From: Nemertoderma westbladi
Taxonomy: Eukaryota > Xenacoelomorpha > Nemertodermatida > Nemertodermatidae
NCBI GenBank assembly: GCA_032718475.1
Contig: JAUCBJ010001771.1
Span: 1-64,000, forward strand
Direction of reading: 5' to 3'
Length of the DNA: 64,000 nucleotides
The notes under the pieces are model-generated. The model was not told the origin of the DNA. It ran no database searches and saw only the letters and a program-made list of their open reading frames with translations. Both the position numbers and the translations under genes were made by a program. Shown one piece after another: positions 34,329-47,811 of this stretch (position 1 is its first letter; the number at the start of each line of letters is the position of its first letter).

Positions 34329-36483
34329 ACTCGGCGATGTCACTATGATGGTTCGCATTTCATCTAAGGGTTAGAAAGCGTTCATCTGGCAGTCTGGCTG
34401 GGGAATTTCCGGTTTGGCATTTGGGGGGCACTGAATTCTACATTGTCTATAGGCCTATACTGATAAATGAAAAGACTCTGATATTTTCACAAATTTCCCG
34501 GTTTCCTCGGGGAAATAGCGGGAATAATACGGGAAAAATTTTCCCAAAAATTGTAAATAACCTGACTGCCTGATAACAACATACAGGCATAATCTGAGCT
34601 GGGTATAATAATAGAAATACCGGTCAGCCGGTACGAGTATGAAACATTACAAAGCATGCAAATTAATTTCACCATTTTTGTTTTGAGGGAAAGGAGCAGG
34701 TTACATAGGCAGGCTTGTCTAACCAAATCAATAAACGGCCACTTTACCAATTGTGAAAGGAGCAGGTTGCAGAGGCGGGCTTTTCTAACCAAAACAATAA
34801 ACGATCACTTTACCAAACCCCAAATCAATAAACAGCCACTTTACTGCTTTACCAATTGAGGGAAAGGAACAGGTTACAGATGCGGGCTTTTCTAACCAAA
34901 ACAATAAACGATCACTTTATTAATTGAGGGAAACCATTGGGCAGTTGGGTCAGACAGTCGGTAGAAAACAGGTTAATCAGTTAATGAAAAAATTGTAAAA
35001 AGCGTTTCATAAAATACAAGCAGCGGTACCGTATACTGGTACTGTGGTATATATATAAATATATAAGCAGATAAGTGCTGAAGTGTTTTAGGCTAATGGG
35101 CGAACAGACGGTCCCCAAAGTAACAATACCCGCAGTAGTTATTACAGGCCTGCAGGCTGACCGGTACTGCAGCCAACACGAGTCTGTCAGTGTGTGGTCT
35201 GACAGTCTGATGGTAGAATGGACTGATGACAGCTGTAGCCAGGCTGCCAGGTGCCAGTGCCAGGTTGTGTTTTTATACACATGTCAGCATGTCACTCTGT
35301 CAGCCTGTATACCAATACTGGTGAACCGGTACAATAAATAACACATAACAGTAACAGTACCGGTAATACTACAGTTGTTAAAAATTCAGTGCCCCGTGCC
35401 CCTGAAACCAGAAAGAGCCGTCATCTGTATCACCCACTGCCCCACTGGCAGACTGGCGAGAGTTTCCCGAGAGTTCCGCACATCAAGTGTCGTTGCGTCA
35501 TTGCCTGGGACCAACTGACCTAATAACCAACTGTTCCGTTGGTCTGGTCGCAATAGCTATGGTTGCCGTTATAGGGTACCTCCAGTTGCCAGTCTCCAGA
35601 AGGCCGGCAAACTTATTTAGAAGCTCGTCGACTCTGGGAATTCGAAACACCAGACTGCCAGAGTCAGTCAGTCAGACAGTCAGTTGGAGTTTATGACTCG
35701 CCAACTTGAAGTACATTCAGACATTGTTCAAGACAAAGACATACTCAAAGGTTGATTATATGCATGGTCAGATGGTCGCAATCCAAGGCTATCCATCAAC
35801 ACAATCTCTGTATCTGTCCCGTGCAATTTTACAACGTAATTGGCCCAGGGGGGGGGGGGGTTCATTTTATAAATTTCTATTTATTTTAATTTCGATTTCG
35901 AAATTACAATTTCGATGGTATAAGGGTGAAGGGTTTTCGAGGTCGCTAATCACGATAAAACTTGTTAAAAATATTTTCTGGCAATGCAATCATCATTTTT
36001 GGTGTTATTTTGGCCCCCCAAGACGAAAAGTACAAGTAGCAAAAAATTTCAAACGTCAAAAATCTAATTTGTTGGATAATACAGTGTTTTTGATTTGAGT
36101 GTCATATTCGTGATCAGCGGCTTCAGTGCCCCAGAAAAGGAAAACCCATAATGGCTAAAACAGTAAAAATCAAGTTGAATTGTTAATGATTTTTGATTAT
36201 GAAATTTGTTCTACTTGTATTTTTCGTGCCGCTGCCGCACATTGACACATATCCAAAATTTCCACAATCAACAATATACAATATATTTCAGTATCATATT
36301 CGTGATCAGCATCCCAAAAAACCTATATGGTCATAAAATCAATTTGATTTTGTGGTGATTTTTCATTATCATATTTCCAGTACTTGTTTTTTTCGTGCCT
36401 CACTCTAAGAGGGCACATTCAAAATTACCATTTCAAATAATAATAATCATAATAATGTAATAACATAATACTGTAATAAGTAC
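34329..36483. other. Intergenic DNA with two tandem-repeat patches
   Basis: About 34676-34935 holds three to four copies of a unit of about 75 bp (GGGAAAGGAGCAGGTTACAG, then AACCAAAACAATAAACGATC). Single copies of the same dispersed repeat are at about 27336-27440, 29680-29765 and 40196-40250 (HOOK intron 2). About 36095-36425 is a duplication of about 193 bp (both copies hold CATATTCGTGATCAGC). The open frame at 35706-36098 has no supporting feature. Confidence 0.55.
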
Positions 36484-37730
36484 GGGTGCTGGTCACCTCG
36501 CCGCACTGCCACTTCGCCGCAGGTCACCTCGCCGCAGATAATGTGCGGCGAGGTGTCTTTGCGGCGAGTTGTCTCACTGTGAATGCCATTTCGCCGCAAA
36601 TTATCGGACACCTCGCCGCAAGTCAATATTAATCATTTATTTCTATATTTACAGGGAAGCCTAGTTATGGCAGAATGGCATTGGACATTATGTATTATAA
36701 GAAGAAATAAAATAATACGGTCAGACGGTAAGGTTTGTTGTTCTATTATAATTACTGTATTATTATAGATACAGTAAGAGTATTATGAGTAACGTATTAA
36801 AAATGCCTCGAGAATAGTGAAAAAAAGTTCTACTTTTTTCCCATGTAATAAATAATTATTTGTTGGAATTTCTTAAATTTGTCCTGGCGATTTGGTAGTG
36901 TGATATTAATTCCACACAAATAAATAAAATTGGTAATGTAAGAAATTAAAAAAGTTATAATATTTAATGCAATATTATTTATTACTATTAATGCCATGGA
37001 AATTAATTTGAAATGTAATTCGACCATAATTTTGCTCTTAACAAAAAAAGTGACTGACAACAAATATAAGTATATCAATCCACTAAGAACATTACATTTG
37101 TAATTAAGATTTAACATAAACATACAGTATTAACCTTATTACATTATGTTGTCTTACTTCCGTTTCCGTACTTAGTTACCGGTACTGCATTACAAAAACT
37201 ACGTGAACGCATTGTACATGTACGTAAATAGTTATTGTTACATTATGTCAACTTAACAGCTTTCTGGTGAATTACTCGTAACGCTGCAAAGTAATCAATG
37301 ACTGACATGGAAAGGAAACAACTTCAATGACCGTATTCTGATCTGACCTCTATGTCAGAATACTCATTGTCATTCTGTCATTCATAGTCCTCTATATGAA
37401 TCTCTATGACCGTATTTTACTATAATATAATACGTTACTCAAATACTCTTACTGTATCTATAATAACATGTAATATAATACAGTAATTATAATAGAACAA
37501 CAAACCTTACCGTATTATTTTATTTCTTCTTATAATAATGTCCAATGCCATAAGTAGGCTTTCCTGCAGTCCTGTAAATATAGAAATAAATGATTAATAT
37601 TGAAGTGCGGCGAGGTGTCCGATAGTTTGCGGCGAAATGGCATTCACAGTGAGACACCTCGCCGCACATTATCTGCGGCGAGATGACTTGCGGCGAAGTG
37701 GCAGTGCGGCGAGGTGACCAGCCTGCACCC
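36484..37730. mobile_element. Long-TIR element with CACCTCGCCGCA repeats
   Basis: About 1.25 kb with inverted arms of about 310 bp (36484-36805 and 37420-37730). The outer 130 bases of each arm are made of repeated CACCTCGCCGCA / TGCGGCGAGGTG words, about eight per arm in both orientations. The ends read GGGTGC. The inner arms are AT-rich (GGTAAGGTTTGTTGTTCTAT and complement). Non-autonomous; the family is not assigned. Confidence 0.8.
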
Positions 37731-38337
37731 ATTTATAAACACAAAAATATAGAAAACAATACATGAATGCAACAGATAATTGAAAAACTAATACAGCAGT
37801 ACAGTAATACCAGAAATAGATTCTCCATAATTTTTTACCCCAGACTGCCAGAATGTGCATGTTTATCATTCAAACTGGTTACTCAGTCTCTACTCTCTAG
37901 TAACAAAAACAACAAACAACATGGCCTTCGCTAGCGAAGTCTGGATTTACTGTGTGCCAGTGCAGTGCAGTCCTTGCTTCAGTAGTCCTTGCAGCCTTGA
38001 TTTGAACTTATCAAGGCTTCTAGTGCAGTAGTGCTGTGTAGTGCTGTAGTGGGCCAGGACTTGCAGTCTTGTATTGGAATACCGTAATATTGTAATACTG
38101 CATGCTGTACAGTACAGCTGCTGTTAATACAGTGATAGGCCTACCTATACTGCAGTACTGTATCTATCTGTCAGTCTGTCTGTTTACAGGTTATGTTACA
38201 TATACATGTTAATCTTCTGATCTTACTGATATAACCATATCCAAATATCGGACCGGCAGACCGGTATTCCTACTGCCCTACTCTACTGCACTACACTGCC
38301 TACCCAAACGCAAACCCAATCAACAATTGTTGTAACG
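37731..38337. other. Upstream region of the HOOK gene
   Basis: Contains the inverse copy of the dispersed repeat at 23395-23610 (37800-38000). Short CAGTAC/TACTGC words are common. No TATA box at a typical distance was recognised. The HOOK start lies in AACGATGGAT. Confidence 0.45.
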
Positions 38338-41300
38338 ATGGATAGCAGAGGAGATTTTGAAGAAGTTGAAACAGCTGACGATAGAGAACTTTGCGAATGT
38401 CTCATTGTTTGGATACGAACTTTCTCTCCACCTAGTTCCTGCAACGAAGTCTCGGATCTTACAGACGGAATGGTTTTATGTTTTTGTCTCAACAAAATAG
38501 ACTCAAACTTTTTCGACGATATGTGGCAGTCGAGTCTGGCCCCGGAGACGTCTAATTGGCGATTGAAAGCTAGTAATTTGCGACGGATAGTCCAGGGTAT
38601 GCGCGATTATTACACATTCTACATCCATAAAGGGTTGACAGACTTTCCGTACCCGGACGTTGAGCGGATTGCGGAATTATCCGACATTAAGCATTGTGGC
38701 CGATTGCTGCAACTATTCCTCGGGTGCGCGATGTACTGCGACTACAAACAGGACTACATCGAACGGATACTCCACCTTGACGAACGTGTTCAGCACGTTG
38801 TAATGAACGCGATTCAGGATCTCATAGACATGGAGTTCGAAGTTGACGAGGGAGAGGACAGTAAGACGGACGATTCCTTGTCGGACTACCGTCTTAAACG
38901 CTCTCTGGAGGACTCGCAACGCCTGTCGTTGGAGAACCGTCAGCTGATTAATAAACTCCACGAGAGCGAATCCTTAAAGCAACTTATAGACGAGGAAAAA
39001 TCCCAACTGAAGTTGGAGAATCTTAAACTGAGGGGTGAAGATTCCGGGGCGGAATCGGTTTACCCCGGGGACACTCGGCAGTATCAGCAGCTCCACAGCA
39101 AAGCGGAGCAACTGCTAGCCGAGAACTACCGGGTGGAGGCATCGCGGGAGGATTTACTGATGAAGAACGAAGCTTACGAGACCTCCATAAAGGAACTACA
39201 GGCCAAGGTTGAAGAGTTTGAGGTCCTTGCCAAGCACAGTCAGGAGTTTAAGGACGAGTTGGATGTGTTACGGAACAACAGCGATAAGATGGCCAAGTAC
39301 GAGCGGGAAATAGATCAGTACAAGAAGAAACTGTCTGAGATGGCGGACACCCGCAAACAGGTCCGCCATTAAATATTATAAGTATAGTACAGTAATACGC
39401 CAATAGATCACAAATTCACGTGTTTTCTCCCAATTTTAGTGAAACAAAATCTAGCAGTAGTATCATTACAGTATCACTTTCAACTAATAAACTATGGCAG
39501 TTTGGCCATTCCCTCCCTCACTATATTTTTACGTAGCCTTTTGCTACTATCAGTCAGCCAGGCAGTATATCAACACATATTACACCAATCAATATTTATA
39601 TTATATAATATCGGTAATAGTAACGTGTATTTAATTATTTCTACTTCTCACAGATGCGGCAGCTGGAGGATAAGAATTCCGAGTACGTCCGTGTCAACGT
39701 GGAGTTGGAAGAGGAGTTAGGTCGGGCCCAGGTATACCGGGCGCAATGCGAGAGTTACAAGGTTCAACTACAGGACGCCCAATCTCGGATACTCGAGGAC
39801 AGTAAAGCTATAGATAAAGGCGAGTTCGAAGCAAAGAAACTACAGGTATGATGGTTTATTAACCTTTACTTTGTTCGCTCAAGTAAATAGAATAGGATAG
39901 GCCATATCAGTTTCCAATTTTTATTTTTTTAATTACAGTAAGTATAGAAGATATATGTATCATTTTGTATTTAATATTATATATTTTGATTTCTCTGATA
40001 TATCGCGATACTCTGCTTCCCAATTATTTACGAAGATGTCGAATCAATACAATAGGTAAAGTCATGATGATTGCGGGCCATCAGAATACCCATTTTTATA
40101 ATATATGACACATACTGGGTGGGATTTACTGCTATAATATCCCCTGTATTGTATTGTAAGGACTTAAGATGCTATCGGGTAATATTAACTGTAATTTATT
40201 GTTTTAGTTAAAATAACGTGTCATTGTAACCTGCTCCTTTCCCTTAATTGACTATTTAACATGTTAAATCGCTGAGACGAGAATTGTTTCAATAGACTAC
40301 CATCTTAATACTTTACTCACAGACACAAGTTATTTATTTGAGACACGACGGGTCGCTATTCAGGGTCAGCCTCTCCATAAATCTCGCACAATCGGCTCGT
40401 ACGTCCTCGTCTTTTATGAATCGTCTTCCAGCCCAGCCAACACAAAATCCCTCGGCCCGTCGACCAATAGGATGACGCCGGTCGTCCATTTACATAACCT
40501 GCGACTGAAGCTCATCACTTACATTGTTGATTATTCATTATATATTTCAGTGTTGGTTTTATTAATTTTACTATTTACTACACCTATTATACAGGGGCCA
40601 AAAGTCTCCCCCCCATATTAATAAATTGTTATATTTGTATTGGATTTTCAGGAGAAGATAAAGCATCTCAACGACATTGTTGATAAGTTAAGGAAGGATA
40701 ACGAAGACCTCAAAGACATCGTGGAGGATCTGGACGGTAACGACGCGAGTTACGACCGTCTCAACACGTCGGGACGGCCGATGTCGGCGTCGCCGATGTT
40801 GGAGCTGATACCGTCGGAAGTTCGGGAGCGGATCGTTAAACTCCAACACGAGAACGAGTCACTGCGCTCGCAACTCGCCAATCGGACGGGAGAACAGGTC
40901 GCGGTGCTGCAATGCGTCGCAGACGACGCGAGGGCGCGGGTTGAGGACCTGGAAGGGGAGCTGCGAGAGGCGAACCAGAAGGTAATCCGGCTGGAATCCG
41001 AACTCGAAGATTATAAAGTCGCGGCGAAGTCGACGAGCAGTGTGGACGAGTTGGAGAAGCGATGGAAGAAGCGGCATAACGACCTACAGGAGAGGAACAA
41101 CTGGTTGCAGACGGAGAACCAACGGCAGAACAAATCGGTGATCGCCTTGGATAAAAAGATTGTCTCGGCTAATGCGAGTATCGACGGACTCAATGAGCAG
41201 CTGGCCAAGAACGAACACGAGAAAGGCGTGATGGAAGAACGATACCGGAAGTACTTAGAGAAAGCGCGGAGCGTTATAAAGACGTTGGATCCGCGACACA

Positions 41301-41587
41301 ACCCGCAGATAGTTGGCGATCTAGAGAATCTCAGGTCGGCTAATCGCGAGATGGAACAGCGTATCAAACAGCTGGAGACAGAGAGGGAGCGACAGAAGGT
41401 AGCCAGGGAGTCCGAAGAGAAGCTAATAGTGTCCGCGTGGTACAACATGGGTATGCAGGTACACCGGAGGTCCGTGGAGGACAGACTGTCGGGTTTCTCA
41501 TTCCATCGGGTCCCCGGCTCCTCCAACGATCGATATTCATCCGCCAGCGGCCCGACTTCCCGATACAGAAGTTCCCATCCACCTTAA
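38338..41587 (+). CDS. HOOK: HOOK-family microtubule motor adaptor (exons 38338-39360, 39654-39845, 40652-41587)
   Basis: Joined exons give 716 residues, the usual length of Hook proteins. N-terminal Hook domain (about 1-165) with CLIVWIRTFSPPSSCNEVSD and LSDIKHCGRLLQLFLGCAMY binds dynein light intermediate chain in the family. A long coiled coil (about 175-660) follows, with QMRQLEDKNSEYVRV joining exons 1 and 2. The C-terminal cargo-binding side holds LIPSEVRERIVKLQHENESL and SAWYNMGMQVHRRSVEDRLS, a family signature. Introns are 293 and 806 bp, both phase 0. Donors are CAG/GTCCGC (weak) and CAG/GTATGA; acceptors are CACAG and TTTCAG. Hook proteins link endosomal cargo, with FTS and FHIP, to dynein or kinesin-3. 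Vertebrates have three paralogues; which one this matches cannot be told, and invertebrates usually have one. Confidence 0.94.
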
Positions 41588-41790
41588 TTAATAAGATCCA
41601 CCCCAACCAATCCTTTCATTTATAACAGATCGCTACTGAGTTCTCCTATAGTAATTAGGTTTTAATTTATTGTTCGATTTTCGAAATATGTTGAATTCAA
41701 TGCGAAACTGTTTTTGATTTATTTTTAATCTTTTAGACGGTATAATTTCCTATTTTATTAACAGGTATTTAAATTATTGTTGTAAAGCAG

Positions 41791-41796
41791 AATAAA
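41791..41796 (+). terminator. Poly-A signal of the HOOK gene
   Basis: AATAAA about 205 bases after the stop codon. It is the first canonical signal downstream on the coding strand that I noticed. Confidence 0.55.
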
Positions 41797-41916
41797 GTGA
41801 AATTGTAATGTTACCATTATTACTCTATCCAATCTAAATTCATTTTTTTAAAAGTATAAATTGCCATTATATTCTGGTGCCATAATAGACAATTAACTAA
41901 AGTAATTATTTTTTAA

Positions 41917-44636
41917 TTAGGCAGCAGCTTATTGTTGGCCATAACTTCGCGATTTTCGATCGTACGGAGCTGATTTTGGGCTCATTCTGTTCGGAATATA
42001 ACGATTTTATTCTAATCCACTTATAATTTCGTAATTTGGTTATTTCTTATTCAAAAACGCTTAGAAATAAATACAACTTTTTCCAATTTCTGTTTCAACA
42101 TAAATTTATAAATTTTAACATACATAAACAACATACTGTGCATTAACATAAATTTTAACATACATTTATGTTTATGTTTCGACATTTCGCACTGTAATGG
42201 ATCAGTAATTGCTGATTTCAGAAATTTACAGGTTTATATTTCGCAGCATTGCAATAATTTTGTATTATTAATGAACGTAATACAGTAAAATGAGTACAAT
42301 AAATGTATTATTACAAAATATCTGGACGGAATCTATTATCTAATTTATGTTTAAACATCCCATATAATGTAACCTAAGAGGCAGAATATAGTGCGTGTTG
42401 CTATGGCATAGAGTTGCAACAAAGACCTGTTTTTCTTAATCCCGGTAAACCAGAGCCCTACCCGGAGAATTATTTTGAAAAATACCGGAGACCAGAGCCA
42501 GAGATCAGAGACTTTGCTTATTTTTGTGCTTACAATTTGATTAGTCCCATAAAGCATAAACAGGTATATATGGACTGATAACTATTTTTCTATGGTTCAA
42601 TTACAGTAAATCCAACCCATTTCAACCCTTACTTAAACCATGGGAAGAAAATAAGCGCACGTACAGTTTGGAGAGCTTAATTAATATTAATTTGGTTATT
42701 TGTTTATTAATTTGTTGTTAATAATATGTTACATAAATTTGTTTTGTGCCATTATAGGTACCGGTACTTTGTTAATTAAAGGCATTTATTTTACAATTAT
42801 TGTTCAAAACATTGCATTATATTTCATGCGTTATAGGCGAGTCAATCTAGCTGAAAAAGGGGGTCAACCCATAACAAATTCGCAATTGACCCAAACCAAT
42901 TTTTTTTTATTCTAAATTACCTTGTTAATACCCCCCAAAAAGTCTATAAAAATATATTATGCGGATCACTTTCAATTTGCTGTTTCTTTCCTTAGCAACG
43001 TGGATTTTACATAGCAACAAGGGGTCTAGTGGTGGGATTTTCTCCAAATTTGGTATAGACAAACTTTACTCTAATGACTATCGATTAACAGAAGTATGCA
43101 CTTCTAGATAGTTACCAATTTAGTTTCCAGAGCAACGGAAATTTGTCTAATAATTTTACCATTTTTAATACCAATTTTGCTGTTACAATATAAGGACCTT
43201 ATTTACACAACTTCTCTACTAAACGGGTGGATGTAACCACGCCCATCGGATTTATCGACCTCAAAAACCCTTATCCCCAAAAAATTTATTTGTTATATGA
43301 TAAACTATTGTGATTTTCAAACTAAAACAAATAAATAAATTACACCTAAAATCAATAGAGTAATCACAATTTAATAATGTGTAAAATCTTCACTAACATT
43401 AATGGAAATTATGAAATTTCCTTGCGGTGGAAATGTATGATTTTTTACAACGGTTTCCTTAATATATCGTAAAATTTTTGATATATTTAAAAATTCGATG
43501 CGACTTCTAGTTTCCGAGATATAGCAATTAATGTGTATCACGCCTGTGTAAATATTACTAAATTCCCATTGAATCACAGCTTATTGTGAAATTAATTAAA
43601 TTATTCTGGAACATCACCAATTTGCTACTTACCTTTCCCTACTGTTCCTTTTGTTTGGCTTGTCTTATGCAAATTTACGCAGAATTTCCATGAATAAACA
43701 TATGATCCGCAAATTAAAATTTTATAGACTTTTTTTGGTCATTAATAAGGTAATATAGAATCCAAAATGTGTGGTTCGGATTGATTGCGAAATACTTATG
43801 GGTTTTTTGCTAGATTGACTCGACTATTATATAAATACATTATAAGTGCTCAAATTAAGCACCCTTATCCTTAAATAAGAACTGTAGGTGCTAATTTAAC
43901 TTTAAATTAAACGCACCTTAAATGAATTAAATATAAGATTATCGGTACATTTAGTTTGAGTCAGATTTAGAGTTAGATTAAAAATAGTGGAAAAGTGAAT
44001 ATATAATTTTTTTGAAGCGGAGTATTAAAAATAGTTCAAAATTAAAGAAATTAATAATTGTAAAAAATTTGTGAAAAACATCTTAATTTCACATTTTGTG
44101 TTGTACAGGATCTATTTTTAAATAACTATTTCTAATTTGTAAAATCACTGATCTCTGGGTAAAATGTCTGTTTTCAATACCCGGGAACCAGAGACCTATC
44201 CGGAGACCAAAAAATAGCACGGAGAATCCAGAGATCAGTGACAAGTCTCTGTTTCAACTCTACTATGGCAACTTTCCACCATATTTAAATTGTTAAAACT
44301 AAATTCGTTTATTTAACATTTACACGATTCCGATAATTTATTATTACAGATAAACAACGATTTGGATGCAATGCCGCAAAATAAAAACGCTAAACCCATA
44401 GATTTTTGAAACCAGTAATTATTTCTCAATTAGAGTGCAAAATCTCGAATGTTTAAACATGATTTTGAAAAAGATGTATTTTTTAGCAGCGTTTTTTAAT
44501 GAGAAAAAATAAAAAGATTCCGAAGTTGTAAGTGGATTTGAATAAAATCGTTATATTCCGAACAGAATGAGCCCAAAATCAGCTCCGTGCGATCGAAACT
44601 CGCGAAGTTATGGCCAACAATAAGCTGCTGCCTAAT
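41917..44636. mobile_element. Long-TIR DNA element downstream of HOOK
   Basis: The left end TTAGGCAGCAGCTTATTGTT and right end with its complement agree over about 110 bases (GGCCATAACTTCGCGA, GAGCTGATTTTGGGCTCATT). Further inverted blocks continue inwards (e.g. CATAGAGTTGCAACAAAGAC at about 42410 against 44235-44270). It is flanked by TTAA on the left (41913-41916) and TTAA (44637-44640) on the right, as for piggyBac or Kolobok insertions. No transposase. Confidence 0.72.
42838..43822. mobile_element. TIR element nested in 41917-44636
   Basis: Inverted arms of about 135 bp: CGAGTCAATCTAGC...AGTCTATAAAA...GCGGATCA on the left and complement on the right (about 43690-43822). About 985 bp, with no coding region. 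Target duplication unclear. Confidence 0.72.
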
Positions 44637-46546
44637 TTAATAAATGAACTTTAAGTACATTGTTTTTTTTGTTAACAAAATGTAAATAAAATGTGTTTAT
44701 GGTAGATGCTAGGTGCCGTTAATCTTTCTTTATGTTGCTGAATTTTGTGTTTAGGTCATATTATGTGACAATCGGCTCGCAGTATAATTTGGGTGCCCAT
44801 TTTATAGGTTTGTTTCTGGGTGAGTAACATATATGAACCACTCAGTCAATTAAATTGAGTTTGTATAACAATTCTATATCGATTTTTCACATATAGATTG
44901 TATTTATTTAAACACTAACTAGATCAGCATTACGGGCTACTTATTATTATTCCAGGTGTTTTTTATCTGTTGTTATATTTTTTAAGTGTTTGTTTGTGGT
45001 AATTATAATTTTTTCTAATCTCTACTGGTTTATTATAGTTATATTCCATAAGTAAATTCTATCTGTACAGCGTTTTGTTAGAGCAATGCTATAAATTCCC
45101 CCTTAACTTACAAGCGGTTGATGTTTTTATTTTAATAATTACTTACATTACATATTTTTAATTAATAAACTAATTTACATTTCTTCTCTATCTGTAATGA
45201 AAACCTGTTATTAATTTATTCAATCTAATTTATTTTAGTTGTGAACTGCGTGCGTAGAAAGCTATTATTAATGGTTTCTTGTGTTATTTTTTCTTTAACT
45301 ATAAATACTTTTTAATGTAATCTATATTCTATATTGATAATTCATAATCTAATAATTTACTGCGTATTTTTTATTTCACCTTTTTGCATTGTTAAGCAAT
45401 AAGAATAAAAATAGAATTAGTTACCACGGATTATAACTGTTTTTTTATATTCTAATAAGTCTAATAACTGCCCATACTTGAACAGTGCAGACCCCATAAC
45501 CCATTTCTAGGGGAACATCCACTGCGCTACGAGGTATCTGATACGATGTATCGGAATTGATGCAGAATCCATTGTATTGTCATTTTAAATTATCTCGTAA
45601 ATTTTCTGTAGAAGAAAGAGGTCCAGTTTAGCATGTGCACCGCAAGCAGGTTTTTATTAAATGGTACCCTATTTAAAATTAACATAGACAATGAAATAAA
45701 AGACAATACAACATCCTTGGAGCGGTAAAGTTGGCAGATACTTAGCAAACTTACACTTTTAGGGAGGGGGGGGGGGGGGGGGGTCAATAATGGCAAATAG
45801 TTGTTGCGTTATTGTTACCATTTTAACATGTATGAACTTAGATTTAAAGCTGTCGAGTTGTAAATTTGTAGGCTTTTTGATTTTATTCCGTTCAAGCTGA
45901 AACTTACAGATTTGTACTACCGGTAGACTATTTATTATCTGTGTCATACAAAGGAGGCTGATCCGTCTGCAGTTTTCTAGTCTGCCGCCAGAGGTCAAAA
46001 TTGTCTGTAGTGATACAAGTCTGCCGCTAGAGGGCGAAACGTCTTTCCGCCATTTTTTTCAAAATGTCCGCTGTGAAAAGTTTCTAAACGGCGAGGAAAA
46101 ATTTAGAAAATCTCTAATTTGTTTAGAAAACAAAAATAATTTGCCCAATGGCGAATTTCAAAGATTAATTTTGAAAAATATGCCATGCATTACTTCCTGT
46201 GTGGCTTTGATTTCTACTTTATTCAACCATACGGTATTGTACTGGTAAGTCGTATGTCGTATATGTCATAAGTCAAAATAAATTATGGCACACATTGGTT
46301 ACAATTCAATGGGAGCGCTTCCACTGGTATGTCATACTCATAAGCTGTTTCTTAAGACTTCTTGGGTACCAGCAAGCCAGAAAATATTGTACAGCAATTT
46401 ATGGTGTTCCATTAAATGTTAGGCGCATCTTATAATTATTAAGGAAAGACTTATGACTTACCAGTAGAGCACGGGAGATATGCCTACTTTTGACATTGAC
46501 GGACTCGGACAAAATCAGAAAGCGACTTATGACATACGACTCATGA
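44637..46546. other. Intergenic DNA left of retrotransposon copy 2
   Basis: AT-rich with no gene seen. A G run lies at about 45763-45783. Inverted repeats of GACTTATGAC(A/T)TAC words occur at about 46238-46275, 46448-46465 and 46523-46545, which look like a MITE end into which copy 2 was inserted. Confidence 0.5.
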
Positions 46547-46551
46547 GTTAC

Positions 46552-47733
46552 TGTTCGCGCTTTTGAAGACCTTTAGCAGTTTAACCTGCCAAAATTTATA
46601 TGTCTTTTAGTTAATTAACACACCTTTAGCATACGACAATATTTTATGCTAATAAACAAAACATTAGCCGAAGCCAGCCCATGCGCGATCATTCACCCGA
46701 TGGATCTACACCCGGGAGGCTGAATTCGGATGCTTAGATTTTATTATTGCAGTGTAAGGTTGCAGTGTAAACCTATTGTATTATTCGATAGATCACTAAT
46801 AATTAATTTCTGACAGATATTATTAACTTTCGGGAAATATTAACAGTTCCTTTAGGACGTGGCGCTCTATCTATTTAAACAGAGCTAGGACTTATACTAA
46901 ACGCAACGATAAGGCTTATGATTAAAGTATAAGTCGCATTCTTTAGGAAATGCTTTGTTACCAGTCACATCACACTCACAATCATGCACACTATTCTGCC
47001 GACCGTCAGTATATTTGATCACACATAAAGAGAACAGCAATTGAATCAGGTAGTGTCTACTAAATAACATTAGATTCAATACACACCACATTGATATAAA
47101 TCGCAATTGTTATATATAGCCTGTCTCTCTAACCTGTAGTGTATCAAGAAATTGGGAAATTTGGGTGATTTATCAATATTCTCCAAATGACAATATTTCA
47201 TCAACAAATCGATACAATTAATAACTGACGGCAAATAGCAGTACAAACAATATGATTAGTGCAGTTAAATTAAGTGAGGTAACACCGCCGGTAACAGTTA
47301 TACTTTCTATAATCTAAGCAGTTTTACTAGAGTTGTTCCAAAAGCCGGTGTTATGGCGAAAAATGGGAACACAACAACAGAAACATGTGACTACTACTCT
47401 ATACGAAGATACCAACTCCCTTATTCCACGAAGCTCCCGTTCAACACAGAGGATGAGCATAGAGATAGGAAATTCAGTTCAGTAGCGCTGGGATAGGTCG
47501 AAATCAACGCCTACGCAAATTCTATTGGCCGACACGGACAGCAAGGCTTAGGCAACCTCTCTAGGCTAGTTGGCCGATTAAACTGAGCCCAGATATCTCC
47601 GTACAGCACATCAGCCAATAAGCCGGTAGCTTGCACTATTTTAGTTATAAATCCCTTTGAGAGTATTCTAGCGACTGGGGGGGAACTGGCCAGCAAAGGC
47701 AAACGTATCAGTTATCCCACAAAAGCTTTTACA
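46552..47733 (-). repeat. 3' LTR of retrotransposon copy 2
   Basis: 1182 bp, almost identical to 57154-58335. Its U3 part differs strongly from copy 1, while the U5 side (near 46552-47150) is clearly related. Confidence 0.95.
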
Positions 47734-47741
47734 CCGCTCCC
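47734..47741 (-). promoter_or_regulatory. Putative polypurine tract, copy 2
   Basis: On the minus strand GGGAGCGG lies directly before the TG of the 3' LTR, as in copy 1 (GGGAGCAG). Confidence 0.5.
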
Positions 47742-47811
47742 AGAAAATGGGATTTAAGTCTATAAAATATACAAAATCACAGTTTCTAAAATATAAAAAT
47801 ACTCTAAACAG

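Noticed and set aside
35706-36098. 130-codon open frame
   Set aside because: Overlaps a G run and the start of a tandem duplication; no recognisable features.
46897-47106. Short minus-strand frame present in both LTRs of copy 2 (also 57499-57708)
   Set aside because: Lies within the LTR and is duplicated only because the LTR is; copy 1 does not keep a matching frame that I can see.
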